Part shown: positions 5,917 to 7,818 of the stretch, piece by piece
How the letters are laid out: each line of letters begins with the position of its first letter
Position numbering within the stretch: the first letter of the stretch is position 1
Assembly (NCBI GenBank): GCA_016880225.1
Contig: JAEHDT010000272.1
Location: forward strand, 1 to 7,818
Source of the DNA: Gemmatimonadota bacterium
GTDB lineage: Bacteria; Gemmatimonadota; Gemmatimonadetes; Gemmatimonadales; GWC2-71-9
Direction: 5' to 3'
DNA: 7,818 nt
The notes under the pieces: generated by a model
Database searches by the model: none
The model's input: the letters and a program-made list of their open reading frames with translations, nothing else
What the model was told of the DNA's origin: nothing
Translations under genes and position numbers: made by a program

Positions 5917-6294
5917 CTATCCTTCGAGGATGACGGCCGCGGCGGCCACGCCGGCCGAGTGCGACAGGGTCACGTGCACGTGTGTCACTCCCCGGGCTCG
6001 CGCGCGCTCCGCGGCCGGCCCGCTGAGCGCCAGGGTGGGAGCCCCCCCGTCCGGCCGCCGCACCTCCACCTGAAGAAAGGAGACCCCCTCGCTCCACCCC
6101 GTTCCCAGCGCCTTGAAGCACGCCTCCTTCGCGGCAAACCGCGCCGCCAGCGCCGCGGCGCGATCCGCGCGCTCTGCGCAGTCGCGCCGCTCGGCCGGCG
6201 TGAACACGCGCTCCTCGAACCGCTGGTCGAGCTCGGCCAGGAGCTGGCCCACCTTGGCCGTCTCGACCACGTCCAATCCGATCCCGATGATCAC
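5917..6294 (-). CDS. acpS: Holo-[acyl-carrier-protein] synthase AcpS
   Basis: AcpS transfers the 4'-phosphopantetheine arm of CoA to a serine of acyl carrier protein, making it active for fatty acid synthesis. At 125 aa it has the usual family length. The N-terminus GIGLDVVE holds the metal-binding Asp8. RFAAKEACFKALGTG (52-66) holds the second metal ligand, Glu57, and the conserved lysines of the CoA site. HVTLSHS (107-113) is the C-terminal family motif. The start is GTG 6294-6292 and the stop is TAG 5919-5917. It follows the FabG-like gene by 31 bases, a gap almost entirely made of G runs with no ordinary Shine-Dalgarno. Its place beside a FabG-like reductase fits a lipid-synthesis cluster. 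Known in the family: AcpS works as a trimer, with the active site between subunits. Confidence 0.95.
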   Translation of the reverse strand: MIIGIGLDVVETAKVGQLLAELDQRFEERVFTPAERRDCAERADRAAALAARFAAKEACFKALGTGWSEGVSFLQVEVRRPDGGAPTLALSGPAAERARARGVTHVHVTLSHSAGVAAAAVILEG

Positions 6295-6296
6295 CG

Positions 6297-6322
6297 CCCG
6301 CCCCGCCCGCCCCGCGCGCCCC
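6297..6322 (-). promoter_or_regulatory. Tandem G-run (G-quadruplex motif) over the acpS ribosome-binding region
   Basis: On the minus (mRNA) strand there are five G runs of 4, 4, 3, 4 and 3. The first two are separated by CGCGC and the rest by single C bases. The last four runs with one-base loops are a particularly favourable quadruplex pattern. The tract fills most of the 31-base gap between the reductase stop and the acpS GTG, ending three bases from that start. It could block or modulate acpS initiation; this is inferred from sequence pattern only. Confidence 0.6.
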
Positions 6323-6325
6323 GCG

Positions 6326-7096
6326 TCAGCCGCACAGCACGCTCCCGCCGTTCACGTTCAGCACCTCGCCGGTGATGTGGCGCGCCAGATCGGAGCACAG
6401 AAATGCGATCGGGCCGGCGCAGTCCTCCGCGCTGGCGATCCGGCCGAGCGGGATGGTCCGTTCGATCTCCCGCCTTCCCCGCCCGCCGTCCTTCGCGTAC
6501 GGCTGCTGCGCCATCTCGGTATCCACCCAGCCCGGCGCCACGCAGTTCACGTTGACGTGCCGCGGCGCCAGCTCGATGGCGAGGGACTTGGTGAACGCGA
6601 TGACCGCGCCCTTGGTCGCCGCGTAGTCCGCATGGTACGCTTCCCCCCGCTGTCCCGCGGTGGACGATACCAGCACGACCTTGCCTCCGTCGGGGAGCAG
6701 GGGAACAGCGGCCCGGCACACGTACATCACGCTGTCCAGATTGGCTCGCCGCGTGGCTTCCCATTGCGAATCGCTCATCCCGGCCACGGGGACGTCGTCC
6801 GGGGGCCAGACCCCGTGGTTCACGATCAGCAAGTCGAGCCCGCCGAGCGCCTCGGCGGCCGCACCGACGGCGCGCGTCGCGGCGGCGGGCTCCCCGAGGT
6901 CGCCCTGGATCGCTACCGCCCGCTGGCGCCCTTTACCGCCCTCCACCGCCCTGGCGATCTCTTCCGCCTCCTCCTTGCGACGCCGGTACCCCACCGCCAC
7001 GGCGCACCCCGCCCGCGCCAGCAGCAGGGCCGTCGCGCGGCCGATGCCCCGCCCCCCACCCGTCACGAACGCGCGCTTGCCACGCAGGTCGATCAC
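6326..7096 (-). CDS. FabG-like short-chain dehydrogenase/reductase (SDR)
   Basis: A 256-aa classical SDR, starting at GTG 7096-7094 and overlapping the isomerase stop as GTGA. The cofactor motif TGGGRGIG lies at 12-19, an NHG (93-95) replaces the usual NNAG, and the catalytic set is Ser145, Tyr158 and Lys162 (YAATK). PGWVDTEM (188-195) follows the active site, and the C-terminal EVLNVNGGSVLCG (244-256) is typical of FabG and related enzymes. It should be an NAD(P)H-dependent, tetrameric cytoplasmic oxidoreductase. Arginine and lysine at 38-41, after the second strand, suggest NADPH. Substrate is not certain. 3-Oxoacyl-ACP reduction fits the closeness of acpS, but FabG paralogues often work on sugars, polyketides or quinones, and the neighbour on the other side is a sugar-phosphate isomerase. 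The fold assignment is safe, the FabG role is not. Confidence 0.88.
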   Translation of the reverse strand: MIDLRGKRAFVTGGGRGIGRATALLLARAGCAVAVGYRRRKEEAEEIARAVEGGKGRQRAVAIQGDLGEPAAATRAVGAAAEALGGLDLLIVNHGVWPPDDVPVAGMSDSQWEATRRANLDSVMYVCRAAVPLLPDGGKVVLVSSTAGQRGEAYHADYAATKGAVIAFTKSLAIELAPRHVNVNCVAPGWVDTEMAQQPYAKDGGRGRREIERTIPLGRIASAEDCAGPIAFLCSDLARHITGEVLNVNGGSVLCG

Positions 7097-7668
7097 CGAG
7101 TCAACCGCGCCTCGACCATCTCGCAGATCACGTGCTCGATGGCGAGATGAAGCTCCTGGATTCTCGCCGTGTCGTCTGCGGGCACGACCAGCGCGACGTC
7201 CGCAAGATCCTTGAGCCCACCCCCGGACCTGCCCAGGAACGCCACGACCCGCACCCCCCGCGCCTTCGCGGATTGCGCGGCGCGAATCACGTTGGGGCTC
7301 TCTCCGCTGGTCGAGTGCAGCGACAACACGTCGCCCGGCCGCGCCAGCGCTTCCACCTGGCGGGCGAACACCTCGTCGAACCCCATGTCGTTGGCGCACG
7401 CCGTGAGGAGCGACGTGTCGGTGGTGAGCGCCACCGCCCGGAGGGCGGCGCGGTTGGACTGGTAGCGCACGACGTATTCGGTGGCGAGGTGCTGCGCGTC
7501 GGCGGCGCTGCCGCCGTTCCCCGCGAAGAACAGCGTCCCCCCGGCGGAGAGCGCCGCGCCATACGCCTCCGCGATCCTGGTGATGGTCTCCACCTGCTCG
7601 GCCGCGACCCGCGCGGCGAGCGCCGCCAACGCCTCGAGCCCAGCCCGGGCCTGCTCGGCCGGCGTCAC
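7093..7668 (-). CDS. gmhA: SIS-domain sugar isomerase, GmhA type (phosphoheptose isomerase)
   Basis: A 191-aa single SIS domain, almost exactly the length of E. coli GmhA. GmhA converts sedoheptulose 7-phosphate to D-glycero-D-manno-heptose 7-phosphate, the first step towards the heptoses of lipopolysaccharide core and some glycans. GNGGSAADAQHLATE (50-64) gives His60 and Glu64, equivalent to GmhA His61 and Glu65. STSGES (119-124) is the phosphate-binding loop, and RIQELHLAIEH (169-179) gives Gln171 and His179, matching Gln172 and His180. These retained catalytic residues favour GmhA over DiaA, a non-catalytic SIS protein of similar size. The usual loop has N where this has Glu123. The start is GTG 7668-7666, overlapping the preceding stop as GTGA, with no Shine-Dalgarno. 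No other heptose-pathway gene is visible here, so a different ketose/aldose phosphate substrate remains possible. Confidence 0.82.
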   Translation of the reverse strand: MTPAEQARAGLEALAALAARVAAEQVETITRIAEAYGAALSAGGTLFFAGNGGSAADAQHLATEYVVRYQSNRAALRAVALTTDTSLLTACANDMGFDEVFARQVEALARPGDVLSLHSTSGESPNVIRAAQSAKARGVRVVAFLGRSGGGLKDLADVALVVPADDTARIQELHLAIEHVICEMVEARLTR

Positions 7669-7817
7669 CGGGCGATCGCCTGAACCAGCGCCCGGAGTCC
7701 CGCTTCGGCGGCCGGCGCACCGCGCTCTTCCAGCGCCGTGCCCACGACCACGAAGTCCGCCCCCGCCACACGCGCCGCCCGCACCTGCTCGGGCGTCCGG
7801 ATCCCCCCGCCCACGAA
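7665..7817 (-). CDS. C-terminal end of a phosphate-binding TIM-barrel protein, probably GGGP synthase (PcrB-like)
   Basis: Only the last 50 residues are in the window; the gene continues past 7818. It starts in frame with FVGGGIRTPEQ (1-11), followed by RAARVAGADFVVVGTALEE (13-31). These are the two phosphate-binding loops at the C-terminal end of a (beta/alpha)8 barrel. The combination GGGIRTPEQ...GADFVVVGTALEE is what geranylgeranylglyceryl-phosphate synthase and its bacterial PcrB relatives show. That enzyme joins a prenyl chain to glycerol 1-phosphate in ether-lipid synthesis. Other barrel enzymes with similar ends (HisA/HisF, TrpA, NanE, KGPDC-type) cannot be excluded on so short a piece. 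The stop TGA (7667-7665) overlaps the GTG of the SIS gene, placing it at the head of the visible operon. Its neighbours, an SDR and AcpS, are consistent with lipid metabolism. Confidence 0.65.
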   Translation of the reverse strand, partial: FVGGGIRTPEQVRAARVAGADFVVVGTALEERGAPAAEAGLRALVQAIAR

Positions 7818-7818
7818 C

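Noticed and set aside
5909..6121. N-terminal extension of the CCA enzyme
   Set aside because: It overlaps acpS out of frame and has no family sequence; ATG 5908 directly precedes the conserved domain.
7093..7668. DiaA (DnaA-binding SIS protein)
   Set aside because: The positions equivalent to GmhA catalytic Glu65 and His180 are both kept, which fits an isomerase better.
7097..7771. N-terminal extension of the SDR
   Set aside because: The residues before GTG 7096 are an out-of-frame reading of the SIS gene. The SDR fold begins immediately at MIDLRGKRAFVTGG.
1..7818. tRNA or rRNA genes, phage or transposon genes, defence systems
   Set aside because: I saw no cloverleaf-like sequence, rRNA segment, transposase, integrase or known defence domain in any gap or frame. 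The only sizeable non-coding stretch is explained by the riboswitch leader.

Overview
The window is very GC-rich bacterial DNA. Every gene I can support lies on the minus strand, so the biological reading direction runs from position 7818 down to 1. The mix suggests Gemmatimonadota or a similar high-GC soil phylum: a lipoprotein with bacterial Ig-like (Big_2) repeats behind a cyclic-di-GMP riboswitch, a bacterial GGGP-synthase-like barrel protein, a LEA14-type lipoprotein, and frequent GTG starts. That assignment is inference; there is no rRNA or tRNA to test it.

From 7818 to 858 there is one tightly packed gene train. In order of transcription it holds: the C-terminus of a probable geranylgeranylglyceryl-phosphate-synthase-like protein (7665-7817), a GmhA-type SIS isomerase (7093-7668), a FabG-like short-chain reductase (6326-7096), holo-ACP synthase AcpS (5917-6294), a CCA/poly(A) tRNA nucleotidyltransferase (4739-5908), a ZIP metal transporter (4027-4746), the AAA+ protein RarA (2687-4030), a LEA14-like lipoprotein (2232-2690) and the ribosome-associated GTPase HflX (858-2198). 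Four junctions are 4-base GTGA/ATGA overlaps and one is an 8-base overlap. This points to one transcript with translational coupling. The operon promoter must lie upstream of the window. The early genes suit membrane-lipid and envelope synthesis; the later ones suit tRNA maturation, metal uptake, replication-fork repair and ribosome rescue.

From 857 to 615 there is a 243-base non-coding stretch. It contains GC-rich hairpins just after hflX, then a well-formed class I c-di-GMP riboswitch (about 671-760). The 3' strand of the aptamer is also the 5' arm of a long hairpin (644-682), so the two folds exclude each other. A strong Shine-Dalgarno and an ATG follow. From 614 to the window edge runs the N-terminal part of a secreted Ig-like lipoprotein, which is the gene the riboswitch should control.

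The points most worth a second look are: the riboswitch with its competing hairpin; hflX, which has no ATG, GTG or TTG start for its conserved N-terminus but has a strong Shine-Dalgarno placed for an ATC start; two inverted copies of a 26-base element inside hflX that encode different peptides between the GTPase motifs; and a tandem G-tract covering the acpS ribosome-binding region.
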